From: Steinernema hermaphroditum
Lineage: Eukaryota; Nematoda; Chromadorea; Rhabditida; Steinernematidae
DNA length: 64,000 bases
Assembly: GCA_030435675.1 (NCBI GenBank)
Contig: CM059625.1
Location: 15,314,001-15,378,000 of the forward strand
Direction of reading: 5' to 3'
Position 1 is the stretch's first letter; each line of letters opens with the position of its first letter. Positions 24,744-36,257 of the stretch are shown here, piece after piece. Position numbers and translations under genes: made by a program. The notes beneath the pieces are model-generated. The model worked only from the letters and a program-made list of their open reading frames with translations, was not told the DNA's origin and searched no databases.

Positions 24744-25554
24744 ATGGCACGTTCTAAGAAACCTAAGGCTTCTAAACCTAAGACATCTAAACCTAAGACC
24801 CCGAGGCGTAAGACGATCGAACTGCTTCAAGGGTCGAGTGGACAGTCGCTGGATCAGTTTCTTGCCACCTTTCCGGGTCGCAAGACTCGTAGCGTTAAGC
24901 TGCCGAAAAAACTTCGTAGGAAGCAACATTTGTTATATAATACGCAAGTCGAAAAATACCGTACGAAAATTCGGGAGAACCCTTATGCTGCGTCGTTCCA
25001 GTTCATGCGGCCCGTGATCAGCAAGACAAGGAACAAGAAGATCGGTATAAAATGGTTTGACTTACGTTACATTTCATTTCTGGCTAGGCCGTTCAAAGTC
25101 GTTCGGGTTGCACCTTGTAAGCCAGTCTGCCCCAGAAGAGGAAGAGAAGAAGGTCGTGGAGAAGGTCGAGGAAGAAAAGGCCGCAGGTTCGACAGTTTTT
25201 GACATGCTTGGCTTGCACATAATTGTTCATTTAGGGGAAACGACGGATAGTGTCGAAGAAGTCCAACCAGAAGAAGTGAAGATCGAAGTGACGATGACGA
25301 AACAGTTGAAGGAAAAAACATTTGAAGTCCCGGAGACACCGCGTTCGGCTTCGACGGAGTTCAAACAGATGATCGAAAATCTGCGTTCGGCCTACGCAGC
25401 CATCAATGTCCTTGATGTCGCTCTCGAGCTGTCCGGATTGAACCGCTCCAACGTGAAGATGAACTCCGAGGAGATCGCTTTTATGAATGAGCTTAAGAAA
25501 TTGCGTGACGAACAGAATCGCCAGCGTACTATGTTCGCTTATTGTATGCAATAA
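24744..25554 (+). CDS. Unrecognised charged protein with KPKTS repeats and coiled coil
   Basis: Exons 24744-25044, 25088-25186 and 25235-25554 (introns 43 and 48 bp) give 239 aa. A TTTCAG acceptor 24 bp upstream of the ATG suggests trans-splicing. The N-terminus is very basic, with tandem KPKTS units made by a 15-bp DNA repeat; residues 45-100 stay basic (KLPKKLRRKQ); residues 110-165 are acidic (EEEEKKVVEKVEEEK); the C-terminal 75 residues are helical, probably a coiled coil (FMNELKKLRDEQNRQR). No enzyme motif, signal peptide or membrane span. A nuclear or nucleic-acid-associated role fits the composition but is inference. AATAAA at 25591-25596. Confidence 0.75.
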
Positions 25555-25903
25555 TCAGTAATACGATCTCTGCACTATGCATTTTCTTAAAATAAAGCAA
25601 TGTGTATCTACAAGTGTATCAATTGCCTTGGGATTTATTGAATTCTGTATGGATGTCTCCCTTCGGTTTGAATGAAGACACAATGCTGAATAAGAAGGCT
25701 TACCGACCCATAAGTCGAATCTACCAGCACAATGTTTTATGCATAACATCTGCTGACGCCTTAGCTTCACTTTAGAGGCAATTGTGCGTATTTCATGCGT
25801 TCATCATTGCGCTTGAACGAGTTCAAACGGCCATCGATGCTTTATAACTATCGTCGTTCTCGTATCCTTTGCTGATAGTCGATCAAGCAAGTCCGTCAAA
25901 CTC

Positions 25904-26074
25904 GGGGCCTCATCGCGCATATAACCAACCCTTAACAGAGGCAACGCCGAGTTGCGAGAGCATATGCATGTGTTTCTCTTCCTCAGATTACAATGCCGCC
26001 GCCGGCGACGCTCTTCTAGCCCCTCTGCAGTCACGTGCAATGTGCGCCTCACGCAGGGGCTGCGGATGTTAATT
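25904..26074 (+). repeat. Diverged direct repeat, copy 1 (promoter-like)
   Basis: Shares with 27589-27763 the blocks CCTCATCGC, a TATAA box, TTAAC, GAGCATATG, TTTCT and the end GCTGCGGATG-TAATTA. GC-rich with a TATA box; probably a duplicated promoter or an old interspersed repeat. No downstream exon is supported. Confidence 0.5.
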
Positions 26075-28750
26075 AAGTTATGCTCCGTTCGGGTTGCACG
26101 ACAATTTCCAGTTCACGCGTTACACCACATGACAGCGTGCTGTGGCCGGCATACTTGCCTGCACGACCTTTTCTGCGACAGCTATGAAAAGCTGATTGTG
26201 GTAAGATTTTTTTCAAAAGATTCAGAAGCGATCCATGTGTGCGTAGCGTGTACCCCTGCGCGTCTCATCCACATTCTTTGCTGGCCCCGTACGCGGTTTG
26301 GTGCGTGTTCGTTGTAATTGCACCGAAGGAGTCGAACTTGCAGCCGTTTTCAAAGCATTCGTCATGATTTCTCCATCATCAGACTGGAAGCTGCATCATT
26401 TTGAGCAGTTAAACATCACGTCCATCAGGTCAGTAGCTGCCTTTACAGAATTTTTTACCAGCTCCGTAAAAATCATAAATATTTGTCTAGCAGTTACGAG
26501 AAGGAGTCTTCCTTTCATTCGGTTTCTTTAAAAGCACAAATTAATCCCCAAATGAGAGATCGACATCATTGAAATCTATCTCATCGCTTTTCGTATTCTT
26601 CATGTGAAAATAGTGGTGAAACCATTCCTGCATAAGATCCTTCGAAAACAAAACATTTGAATAGTTAAACGCTTACTGAAGTGAGGAAAAATAGCCTCGG
26701 ATATTTTGCACCCTGTGTGTTAAGTGGTGACCATTTCTATTCATGAAAGGTAACACACCTTGGTGGCTAGTCTTTACGTGGCTTGTACTATTGGCATAAG
26801 ATCATTACCATTCCTTTTTTGACGATGTTTTCCATAGTTTACTGATTAAAAAATTCTCAACCTGACGGCGGATGTCCTACCACTATGTCAATATCTAGTT
26901 GAATACATAGAAATCTGCGCTGGCAACGAAAACGTTCCGTAAAACGCTCGACATTGGCCATGAAGATAACGTGAGAAGACACTCATCCAAGGTATCGTTC
27001 TAGGAATTGGTGTATGAAGTGCTGAATGATGTAGCTGCTCGGTGGGATCATTTGTCGCAAGTAAAGTCGAATTTCTTCTGAAGGCTTGCGAATCCTGTTG
27101 GAAAGAAATCGGTTCGATAGTTCCGATGTTTAAATACTGTTTGATGTATTTAGAGAAGACGACAAACGCGAAAACGGTTCGAACAGAGACTCGTTCTGTC
27201 ACCAATTACGACTCCCTCATCAGATCTGAACCCTTTGCGAAGATGGAGCTTTTGCGAAGCAGATCGCAGAATTTCAGCGAAAGGAAACATACGATATGCT
27301 TCTTCACGAGGTCGGCTCGTAAGTCATTACGCAAATTGCAATTTAACTTTCAACATGTAAATCATTGAGCCGATGTCATGTTATATCACTCAACCACTGA
27401 AAATGTTAATTTAAATCTGCATTCAATCCAACGTTTAACGATCGGTGGCAATGGCCTTTGGTATGCCTGCATGAAAACGGAATGTTTTGCTGTTTATCAA
27501 ATTACGCAGGTAAAGCTAGCCTCCAGAGGCTGCCGATACCATGATACCTCCTTGCGGGTGTGTCGGTATATGTCGTTTTATAATCCGCGGCCTCATCGCT
27601 CAGGTATAAGCAGCATTTAACGGATGTGAAGCCACCGCTGGCGGAGCATATGGATTTCTTTTACTCTCTGATTGCGCGACGGCCTCTGGCCAAGCTCTCC
27701 TTGTCTGCCTCTGGCCACGCACGTCGCGCGCCTCTCGGCGGCGCTGCGGATGCTAATTACATTATACGCCTCTCGAGAGCCACGATCATCACCAGTCCAC
27801 GCCGACACCTAAAGACAGCGCTCTCCGGCGTTCGTGCGTGCCTTCGCTCGTTAGCTCGTTCAAGATATCCACGTTGTCTTGCTTCGCCTATATCTGTTGG
27901 GTTGAGGCGATCCCCGACTGCGCGGCGTCCCTCACTCTTCGCATCCCATCGACGTGGATGCTTTCCTGGCCTTCTGCTGGAGTGTGCTTGCGATGTTGGC
28001 CATATTTGAGTGTGAAATTGAAGAGTTGAAAGATAAGAATTGCGAGGAACGCATCTGAATTCAGCGACCTTTGTAGTTACTGAACGTAGTTTATTGGACA
28101 ATATTTCTATTATTTTGCCTAATTGTTTCGATACCTCCAGTGGTCAGTCGAAAGGCACGCAAATGTCGCAAAAAAATGTCGCACGCAAATTGGACTTTGG
28201 CAAAAATTGTCCATCTAAGACATCGTTGATATTAAGTTCATTAGAGTTTCATGAAACACGCACATTTTTAGACTCCAGCGCTCAATCAATTGCACTTATT
28301 AAAATGGAAAGTACATTCTTGAAGTTTGAAAGCGAAGGGAAAAGTTCTCTGACCCTTGTTGGTAATTAGTCGTGTATTCTCAGCCGTAGGAAGTGCCATT
28401 TGATTAGCAAAATCATAGAGAGCTGTTTCCAGGAGGCACGTCGATATTAGTTGTCCAAGAAGGGGTGGCTTGCTATAAGTAATCAACCTTTTGCCAATCT
28501 GCGCTCACGCGAATTGGATGCGTGGCTCACTTAAAACTAGTCACTAATCGCGGAAGTAGAGTATCTCAAGTAACTCGGTAAAGCACTTCGTGATCGTTCA
28601 GTTCAGTCATTCTGTATAAATTATCCAAAACGTGCAGTGGTTAGATTGTAGAGAAATCTAAAGTAATTGCAACTAATCACTAAAACGTAAACAAGAATTA
28701 CTGTTTACGTTAACGGAAACTGTGACGTGGGCGCACATCATCTGAGATTA
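26075..28750. other. No gene supported apart from the repeat copy
   Basis: Open frames near 26888-27368 occur on both strands over the same bases and carry no recognisable motif. The GC-rich part at 27590-28000 is open in several frames because of composition. No exon chain could be built. Confidence 0.4.
27589..27763 (+). repeat. Diverged direct repeat, copy 2 (promoter-like)
   Basis: Second copy of the element at 25904-26074, 1.69 kb away in the same orientation, with the same order of conserved blocks including TATAA. Confidence 0.5.
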
Positions 28751-31407
28751 ATGAGTAATCGCTCGTTTCATGGTAGCAACGTGGACAAAGAAGCTTCCGC
28801 TAAACGAACGCGGAGACTGAAAAAATGGCCGACATGGAGACCGAAAAAATGGCGGACTCGAGGTATGCAGATTGTTCTGACATAAAACTGAGATAACTCC
28901 CTAAAAACTTTGCTAGAAAGATCTCCTTCATAGGCCTGAATCAAAAGGTCACAATCTTTGTTACCTTTGCTTTTTAATTTTTACCTGTTTCATCTCCACT
29001 ATTCCTTGCGTTGTGCACCCTGTGAACTACTGGGTTGTTCAGTTGAAAACGGGCCGTAAATATCTCTTATTTTCGCTGTGTTTACTTCCTGCGTGAAATC
29101 GATTGACGCGCTGTTGAGTACAGTTAACTCTCACTAAATACTATGATTGATAGCTTCTATATAACATTCCTGCAGATTTTGAAGACCCATTCTATACTGA
29201 TGATGCATCAGCTGACACCTCGAGATTGCTAAACGCGGAAAATAATGAACAAAAGAACAAAAAATATCCACCGGTGTTCAGCATAAATCAAAACAAATAT
29301 GAAAAAGTTAACGAATCCGACCACCATGTTTTGTTTAATCCAACGTTGTAAATGGGTACGCATTACAGCAGACAATGGGGACATACAGCATGTGAGTACT
29401 CCACAAGCTTGTTTCTGATTTAGAATACAAATGTGTAAAAAATAGCCCTCGCTTTCGCAGAAAGAAGAACTACCCCAGATCACATGTTTCCGAGTTAACT
29501 TCCACACAAGTTCTCCACTTTGAGTTGAGTAAATCCTGTGCTGCTATTAATATAGAACTATCTTAGACATATTCTACCGTTATCTGTGCTGATAGTAATT
29601 GTGCCCACAAATGACGACATCAGAGGAAAAGATAAGGAGGTCGAAAATTGTCCACAAAACATTTGTTGACCTAAAACTCCGTTTATTTCAAGCACGATGA
29701 ATTCGGATGTTGCCAAAAACTGGGCTGATGTCGTCGATGTCGGTGGCGAAATTCAAAAAACCTTAAGCGAAACCTATGTGTTTTACATAGATCAATGGCT
29801 CATTATCAACTGAACAATCGAATATGATATGAACAATGTGGTATATGGATAAAAATAACGCTAAAAATTAGGCAAAAATTTTGTTCTCTCTTTTCATTTT
29901 ACTGTCAATCGTGTTAATTTGTTTGCTAACTGAATTCTGCTTACTAACATGCATTATTTCTAGCGAGCCCATGGACACCGTAGATGTCAACGCCAACATC
30001 GAAGAGGAGGAGGCTGCTTCTGAGGCTTCTCAAACGTGTAAGGCTCTTGTTCCAAGAGTTGCGACGCCGCCGCAAAACAAAAACTCCAGCGAATTCGCCA
30101 TGAACCCCGGTCCTTACAGCACAATTACCATTACTGACCCGGATGAAATTTTTCGAGCCGATCTACGAAATTTGAAACCAACAGTTCCGGGTGATACAAG
30201 TTTTCTTGGCGCCTTCAAGGACCTCAAACTTGACGGCAATCCAGAGCCACAACAACAACATGCACTTGACGCCGACATTCCCTTTGAGAGCTGGACAGAT
30301 CGAAGCAAAGAGTCGATCAGCGCTCGCTACAGCTTCGACCGTGATGATATGCTCATGAAGGTCACAGAAAAATACGAGGCGATGATGTCGGCCCGTCGGG
30401 AGCGAAAACGAGAAGCCGCTGCGAGGAAACAGCGCGAGCGAGCCGACCGAGCGCTGAGGAAAGCCTTTCGCGGACTTCGGAAATCAAAGAAGCGGCAACA
30501 TCGCAGCATTCTGGAACAATACCTTTCCGATGACGATGAAAATCCAAAAGAAGAAAGCCGAGCGGATCATCCTGGTGACGGAGAGGGTGTTGAGTCAGCG
30601 AAGAAGCGATCCTCATCTGAGCAAACGCGTCAAGAAAAGAAGGAACGAAGAGCTCGTCGGCTCGCTCGCTCCAAGAAGCGCCAAAAGAAGAAGGAAGAAA
30701 AACTCGCCAAGAAGCGCAGTGAGCGCGAAAAAGCCCGCTCACGTTCACGATCAATCAGTCCGCAACGATATTATTACCGGTATCTATTTCAACGACAAGA
30801 AATGATTATATTCTATGCTTCCAGAGGTTCGCCACCACGAGACGCACGAACTCTGTGGCAGGCTTTTCACGGTGTCGACGCTCCAATAATGAAATCATCC
30901 ATCCCGCCACCTCGGTGTACACCGCGTCAGAGGTATCGCATTCTGACGCGAGAGGAGGTGCTGCCGCCACGGAAATACGTTTTCCCAAACATTCAGATAC
31001 AACTGGACTTCGTCAAAATGATCACGGCCCCTGGTTACATACCCGGACAGTTCACTGCTAAATACAAAGCTGCCCAATTGGCCGCTTCTAGGGCAAAGGC
31101 CAACAAGAATTCCGCTTTCTCTTCGAATCCTTCTGGAGAGATTCTAAGTTCGTCACGCCCCGATGTGGCAGCACAGAACAGCACACCAAACGATACGCCT
31201 TCCACGGGCGACACATACAGATGCTTGAGACCTCTCTCACTGAATAATCGATCCAACCTTCCATTCAGAGTCACGCCCCTTATGATCAAAATACCTGATA
31301 GCACAGGCGAAACTAAAGGACGTCTTCTTACCCATTTTATTGCTAGTAATGCTTTGCCATCTAGTTTCGCAAGAATCGCCGACAGCAACAGACCGCCTTC
31401 GGTCTGA
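28751..31407 (+). CDS. RS-rich, highly charged nuclear protein
   Basis: Exons 28751-28862, 29176-29347, 29964-30779 and 30825-31407 join in phase to 560 aa. The N-terminal exon is strongly basic (KRTRRLKKWPTWRPKKW); an acidic stretch follows (ANIEEEEAASEAS); residues about 215-355 form a long Arg/Lys/Glu helix (ARRERKREAAARKQR, KKERRARRLARSKKRQKKK) ending in an RS segment (SRSRSISPQR), as in splicing-associated SR-related proteins. The C-terminal third is less charged (PPRCTPRQRY, YIPGQFTAKYKAA). The last intron (30780-30824) is 45 bp and free of stops, so retention would insert 15 residues in frame. I do not recognise an orthologue; nuclear RNA-related function is inferred from composition only. 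Exon 1-2 linkage rests on phase alone. Confidence 0.65.
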
Positions 31408-32074
31408 GACTGTTTTCATACATTTAAAATTGGATTTCCCTTGTTCATCTAAATTCTTTTTTTAGATATAAATTTCTATAAATTTACTCATACAGGATCT
31501 CACAACACATATTTCTTCTTCCGCTCGATTAAAAGAAATTAAAAGAAATTAAAGATTTAAAAAAAATTAATCGCTGTCCTGGTAGGCTTGTTGATGTCTG
31601 TTTACGCTACGTTCATCCTTTCACTATTGTTTGTTTTCTCTTCACTTCTCCTCATTCGATTCATTCCTTAACAGGTTAAAACATGTAATTTCTAATTGTA
31701 CGGTGTTGTAATATTCGTGTCATTCAACCGGTAATTTCATAGCGCTTGTATCTCTTACATGCTGGTACCTACTCTTTCTAAACGAACATTTCACTGTTTA
31801 AAATCTGTCTCTATCTCTATGGCTACACGTCATGAATTTGTATTGTCTTTAAGCGCGACCGATAAGTATACTGTAGCACGTCATGACCATTTCACTACGT
31901 TCATTTACCAATAAAGCACGTGATGGTAAGATGTTCAATTGAAGGCATAGTACAGTTGAATAAAAGCTCCTTATCGATGAAGTGCTGAAAATTTTGAATG
32001 GATCTTCCAACAGAATACATAAGTATGAGGCACAGATCAAGTGGTGTTTTTCAGTGTTGCAATTAAGTTGCACC
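31408..32074. other. Intergenic, AT-rich
   Basis: Contains a short tandem AAAAGAAATT repeat near 31530-31560 and no supported gene. A TTTTTCAG acceptor at 32047-32054 belongs to the next gene. Confidence 0.5.
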
Positions 32075-32933
32075 ATGCGCACCAATGCGTATGATGAACA
32101 GATGTGCTATTTGTCTGGAGAACTGGAGCTTGAAGAAACAGGAGATTCCTCGGATGAAGACTCGGAGGAAGACGAGTACCCGATGTGCCGTCTTTACCCG
32201 CTGAGGGTAAGTGATCTAGTAAGATTGCTATTGCGATCAATGAGACTGTAAAAACAGAAGCTTTGCCCGGAATTGTGAGCATCTTGATTGATTTAGCGTG
32301 AATGGTACATTTAGTCTTTGATTTGATACCGAAAAATATGCTAATTTTCCAGCTCTCTTTCGTAAAATTTTCGAAAAACAATCATAGCAACGTAATAGCC
32401 AGAAATTTCTGAGCGATGAATATTCTTAATGCTCAATTTTGCAGTACCTCGGTAATCCTCCTGAGCGCCCTCATCCCCTACAATATGCGAATATACGACT
32501 AACGCCGGAATACGAAGAAATGGAAGAGGAAGAAGACGGTATGAGCCCCACCGAGCAACTGCATTAATAACACAAATTCAGAGCTCTTCCAAAGGAAGAA
32601 AACGAAATTGAGCCATTGCAGCTCGTATGACCAACTCAACCGTACCCTCCACCAGGTCAGCCTCTATAAAGCGATAGTGAAATTTGCTTCATCATACTCT
32701 TTTAGACAAACCACGTTTTACTTCAAGAGAGCATCGGCTCCAAAGTGCTAATCACCACCAAAAAACAGCCAATCTCCGAGTTCGTAGAATTCTGCTATGA
32801 TGAACGGCAGATCGCATCAGCCTCCGCCACTGTGAGGCTGCCCAAACTCGAAGAAATCGAGGAGGACACAAATGAGGGTGTCGAAAAGTTATACGAGGTG
32901 TCCTCAGATGTCGTGTCCTCAAATACTGAATAA
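32075..32933 (+). CDS. Unrecognised acidic protein
   Basis: Exons 32075-32206, 32445-32538, 32582-32655 and 32706-32933 join in phase to 175 aa; the ATG follows a TTTTTCAG acceptor by 20 bases. The first exon is very acidic (GDSSDEDSEEDEY), exon 2 ends EYEEMEEEED, exon 3 is a basic helix (LFQRKKTKLSHCSSYDQLN) and exon 4 has KVLITTKKQPISEFVEF followed by an acidic tail. No signal peptide, membrane span or zinc motif. The poly(A) signal AATAAA (32929-32934) overlaps the stop codon, so the 3' UTR is very short. It precedes the transposon and the small zinc-gene cluster; no similarity to them is evident. Confidence 0.7.
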
Positions 32934-32934
32934 A

Positions 32935-33911
32935 ATCTACTCACAACTTGGATGGTTCAGACATGTTGCTATTCTTATCTCATAGGACCATGCCCATAGG
33001 ACCTTATTTCATAGAATAATGCGCGGAGGGCGACGAACAACAGGCGAGATGTAACTACAGGGATAAAAAAACCACCCGTAGACAGTACTTCACAAGGCAC
33101 ACTGTTCGGCTGTTGATTGTGAATCACGCATCAGGACACCAGACGTTTTCTTTCATGTGGGCCTTCTTCTCCCCGATCGCAATGAGACACCAATCAGGAT
33201 GTGCAGACAACAGTGCGCGTAGGTCGAGCAACAACAGCGTGTAGCGATTGCATTATAAACAAAGAAGACAATGCTTGGTAACGGATACTATCACGGGATG
33301 TCTCCTTCAATGCAGTTTGCGTCAGGGATCTATAATGGCATTTGCAAATGTGGCAGTCAGATTTGAGAGACTGAACGCTTCTAATAAACTCACTCCCTAT
33401 TATAGGGCAGAAACAATAACACTCTTACCAGCGGTTATGCTAGCAAGTCTTATGTGTTGTATAAGGGTCCATTTTGATCACATTTCCAGCTTTACATGAT
33501 TTTTGTTCCTGTCCACACATTCGCTCCAATTTGTCACAAAGACTGACCGATCCACTCTGAATCACGAAAAGGATGACTTCACTGCGGGTGACTGTTACAT
33601 GGAAACCGTATGTGTATCACTGCCCGCACTGTCTGTTCTTTTTTCATTTCACCTTTTCCCGCAACGGGCTGATCGAGGTGCGAGTGATGGACCGGGAAGT
33701 AGGAAGCTGCGTACAGCTGCGCGCATGAACTACGGAATTAGGACTGCCGCACCACCTTGTGCACTTTGATGCTATTTCGTGCTATCTCACTTTATGACAA
33801 CCTTCACAGCGGCACGCATAAGGCGTTCCGCATTGTTGGGTGCTTTTCGTGCTAAGTTCGCATCGCGACAGTGATTTCTGCTGACATGGCTCTTTAGCAA
33901 TGGAGATCAGC
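32935..33911. other. Intergenic region before the Tc1 element
   Basis: No supported gene; short frames at 33248-33769 lack splice context. Includes a small duplicated phrase (CATAGGACC) near 32983-33003. Confidence 0.5.
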
Positions 33912-33913
33912 TA

Positions 33914-34158
33914 CAGTGGCGAGCATAGAAATAGCCGCACTACATATTAGAAAAATGTTTGGTCATTTTGAGAACGGTTTGCCTCGCATGCTTCGATGGT
34001 AATGCGTGTATGATGTGCAGAATTTCCTGGAGAATTTGGCTGTGCCAGCTAGAATGACAGAAAAATAGTTCTAGCTTAGCACGGCCTGAATTCAGACCGA
34101 GGGTGCCGATTTTACGCGGGCACAGAAATAGCCGCACTTTGAATGTTCTTTTTTATTG
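33914..34158 (+). repeat. Left terminal inverted repeat of the Tc1 element
   Basis: 245 bp, inverted match to 35330-35574 with about three mismatches; outer and inner transposase-binding-like motifs about 200 bp apart. Confidence 0.92.
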
Positions 34159-34250
34159 TGAGTTTTCGAGTGAATTTCTCCGACGGTAACGTGTTATTTT
34201 GCGTGCTCTGTTATTTCTGTTATTAATCTGTTACTCAATTCTTTTAGAAA

Positions 34251-35276
34251 ATGGGACGGGGAAAACACATATCACCTGAACAACGCGCTCGTATCGACAC
34301 CCTGAAGAAGGAAGGTAATTCCATGCGAAGAATCGCCGACAAGTTGGGAATTTCGGAGAAGGCAGTGCGAAATGCCGTGAAAACGATACAGAAGAGTCGA
34401 GGAAATGTGGAAAATCCGGTAAGGAAGCCGAAACCAAGAAAAAGTACGGACCGTGTGGATAGAAAGATCAGGATGATGTCTGAAGCGGATAGGATGAAGA
34501 CTGCTGTGGATATCCAGAATGAATTGAGTGGATCTCCCGGCTTCAATCTGAGCGTTTGGACTGTCCGACGACGTTTGAACGAAGTCGGATTGATGGGACG
34601 AGTCGCCCGCAAGAAGCCGCTCGTGTCGAAGAAAAACCGTGAAGCTCGAATTGCCTTCGCTAAGAAGCACATCACCTGGCAGCCTGAAGACTGGGCCAAA
34701 GTGTTATTCACGGACGAATCGAAGTTCAACCGGCTAGGGTCCGACGGAAAGACGTATGTGAGACGGTACGTCGGTGAAGAATTCGATCCACGCTGCACCA
34801 AGGTAACTGTTAAACATGGCGGCGGTTCTGTGATGGTATGGGCGGGCTTCCGGCGGTCCGGAGTTGGTCCAATTTTTCATATTGACGGAATTCTCGATGG
34901 AAAGAAGTATGTGGACATCATGGAGAAGGTGCTGAAGCCATATGTACGCCAACATTTCGGCCGTAATTGGATTTTCCAGCAAGATAATGATCCCAAACAC
35001 ACGTGCAAGATCGCGAAGGCTTGGTATGAGAAGAATAAGTGGCGCGTTCTAGATTGGCCAGCGCAAAGCCCGGACCTGAATCCAATCGAGAATTTATGGA
35101 ACGACATTGAGAAGGTGGTGCAGGCAAAGAAAACTAAGAACCTTGCCGAATTGTCAGTCACCATCGAACAAGCCTGGAGAAACATACCTGTGACCCGCTG
35201 CATGAGCCTTGTCGACTCCATGCAACGTCGCTGTAGAGCTGTCATCGCAAGTAAAGGATTTCCGACAAGGTACTAG
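34251..35276 (+). CDS. Tc1-family transposase, full length
   Basis: Single 341-aa frame, the normal Tc1/Tc3 length. Residues about 5-55 form a helix-turn-helix (SPEQRAR...GNSMRRIADKLGISEKAV) and 75-115 a second one (SVWTVRRRLNEVGL), the bipartite DNA-binding domain; KPKPRK between them could be an AT-hook-like or nuclear-localisation segment. The catalytic triad is D155 (LFTDES), D245 (FQQDNDPKHT) and E280 (LNPIENLW), 34 residues apart, so DD34E. The GGGSVMVWAGF strand is also typical. The ATG follows a TTTTAG acceptor in the 5' leader. No stop or frameshift, so activity is plausible. Confidence 0.95.
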   Translation: MGRGKHISPEQRARIDTLKKEGNSMRRIADKLGISEKAVRNAVKTIQKSRGNVENPVRKPKPRKSTDRVDRKIRMMSEADRMKTAVDIQNELSGSPGFNLSVWTVRRRLNEVGLMGRVARKKPLVSKKNREARIAFAKKHITWQPEDWAKVLFTDESKFNRLGSDGKTYVRRYVGEEFDPRCTKVTVKHGGGSVMVWAGFRRSGVGPIFHIDGILDGKKYVDIMEKVLKPYVRQHFGRNWIFQQDNDPKHTCKIAKAWYEKNKWRVLDWPAQSPDLNPIENLWNDIEKVVQAKKTKNLAELSVTIEQAWRNIPVTRCMSLVDSMQRRCRAVIASKGFPTRY

Positions 35277-35329
35277 ATCATTGTTGTATGTAGCCTGTTG
35301 TTTTTACGTTCTTTGTTAAAAATTTTCGG

Positions 35330-35574
35330 CAATAAAAAAGAACATTCAAAGTGCGGCTATTTCTGTGCCCGCGTAAAATCGGCACCCTCGGTCTGAATTC
35401 AGGCCGTGCTAAGCTAGAACTATTTTTCTGTCATTCTAGCTGGCACAGCCAAATTCTCCAGGAAATTCTGCACATCATACACGCATTAACATCGAAGCAT
35501 GCGAGGCAAACCGTTCTCAAAATGATCAAACATTTTTCCAATATGTAGTGCGGCTATTTCTATGCTCGCCACTG
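35330..35574 (-). repeat. Right terminal inverted repeat of the Tc1 element
   Basis: 245 bp, inverted match to the left end; its inner edge provides a poly(A) signal for the transposase. Confidence 0.92.
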
Positions 35575-35789
35575 TATATGATGATTCTTGTCATCACGGG
35601 GCACCGGTGCAATCGCATAGACATGTTTCGCTCACACAAATGAGGGATAAGTAACTATTAGTTGACAAAGTGTGCAATTCGTATCGTGCATTTCATAAAG
35701 CACAATTCGCTTTCGATTATAAACAATCAGATAAACGCTGTACAACTCAACACTTTTTCAGAGTACGAGTGCAGGAAGCCCTATCAAAA

Positions 35790-36257
35790 ATGAGTCAACC
35801 GGTAAGAAATGAATTTTGCTCTAACTTAGCCATTTTCCCGCACATGTGCACAATAGTACAGAAATTAGGTCGACTATCTTACAGGATCCGATGAGCATAT
35901 ATGTAATAAAACTCTACCCATCTTATCTGATTTTAGGAGCTCATCAGACTTACCAACAAATGGTGTAGCGGATGCGACAAAAAGATGGCTTTTAAGGCTT
36001 ACCGGAGACGTGAAACTGGGCAGATGAAGTTGGAGTGCTTGTTCTGCACTTATGTCTTCTACACGTTCTACGCTGACGGCGAGAGAAAAGCCAGTGCCCA
36101 GCGAAGTATGTGAACGGTACACACTTATCTATATAAATATCATTTAGTGATTCAACAAGTAGAAGCGGAGCACAAGAAGTCCTATCAGAAGCTGAAACGG
36201 ATGACCGTTTACAAGTATGCGTATACCAAGAAAAGTCGGCAGCAATTGGCTGACTAA
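35790..36257 (+). CDS. Small zinc-ribbon protein, cluster member A
   Basis: Exons 35790-35801, 35937-36105 and 36148-36257 (phases 0 and 1) give 96 aa. After MSQP, exon 2 carries KWCSGC, exactly 20 residues, then CLFC and aromatic YVFYTFY, the same spacing as in members D and E at 41377 and 43011. The C-terminus is a basic helix (EAEHKKSYQKLKRM, TKKSRQQLAD) not found in the others. A mini-exon at 35885-35902 (GATCCGATG...) is possible in the first intron. The Tc1 element ends 215 bp upstream, so it lies in the promoter or leader region. AATAAA at 36423-36428. Function unknown; a structural zinc site is inferred from the two CxxC pairs. Confidence 0.7.

Larger units (their letters stand above)
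33914..35574 (+). mobile_element. Intact Tc1-family transposon with 245-bp inverted repeats
   Basis: The 1661-bp element is bounded by CAGTGGCGAGC at both ends, with the TA target duplicated at 33912-33913 and 35575-35576. Terminal repeats 33914-34158 and 35330-35574 are 245 bp each and differ at about three positions; each contains an outer and an inner copy of an AAATAGCCGCACT-type motif, the IR/DR arrangement in which transposase binds twice per end. A full-length transposase lies between them, and the right repeat supplies AATAAA (35331-35336). The near identity of the ends and the intact gene indicate a recent insertion. The right end is 215 bp upstream of the first small zinc gene. Confidence 0.95.

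Noticed and set aside
26888..27368. Possible decayed mariner transposase
   Set aside because: Overlapping frames on both strands looked transposase-like in length, but no DDE/D motif or inverted ends could be found.
30114..31419. Several minus-strand frames across the RS-rich gene
   Set aside because: Shadows caused by the strong codon composition of the plus-strand exon.
33940..35548. Two nearly identical 65-codon frames at the ends of the Tc1 element
   Set aside because: They are readings of the two terminal inverted repeats, not genes.
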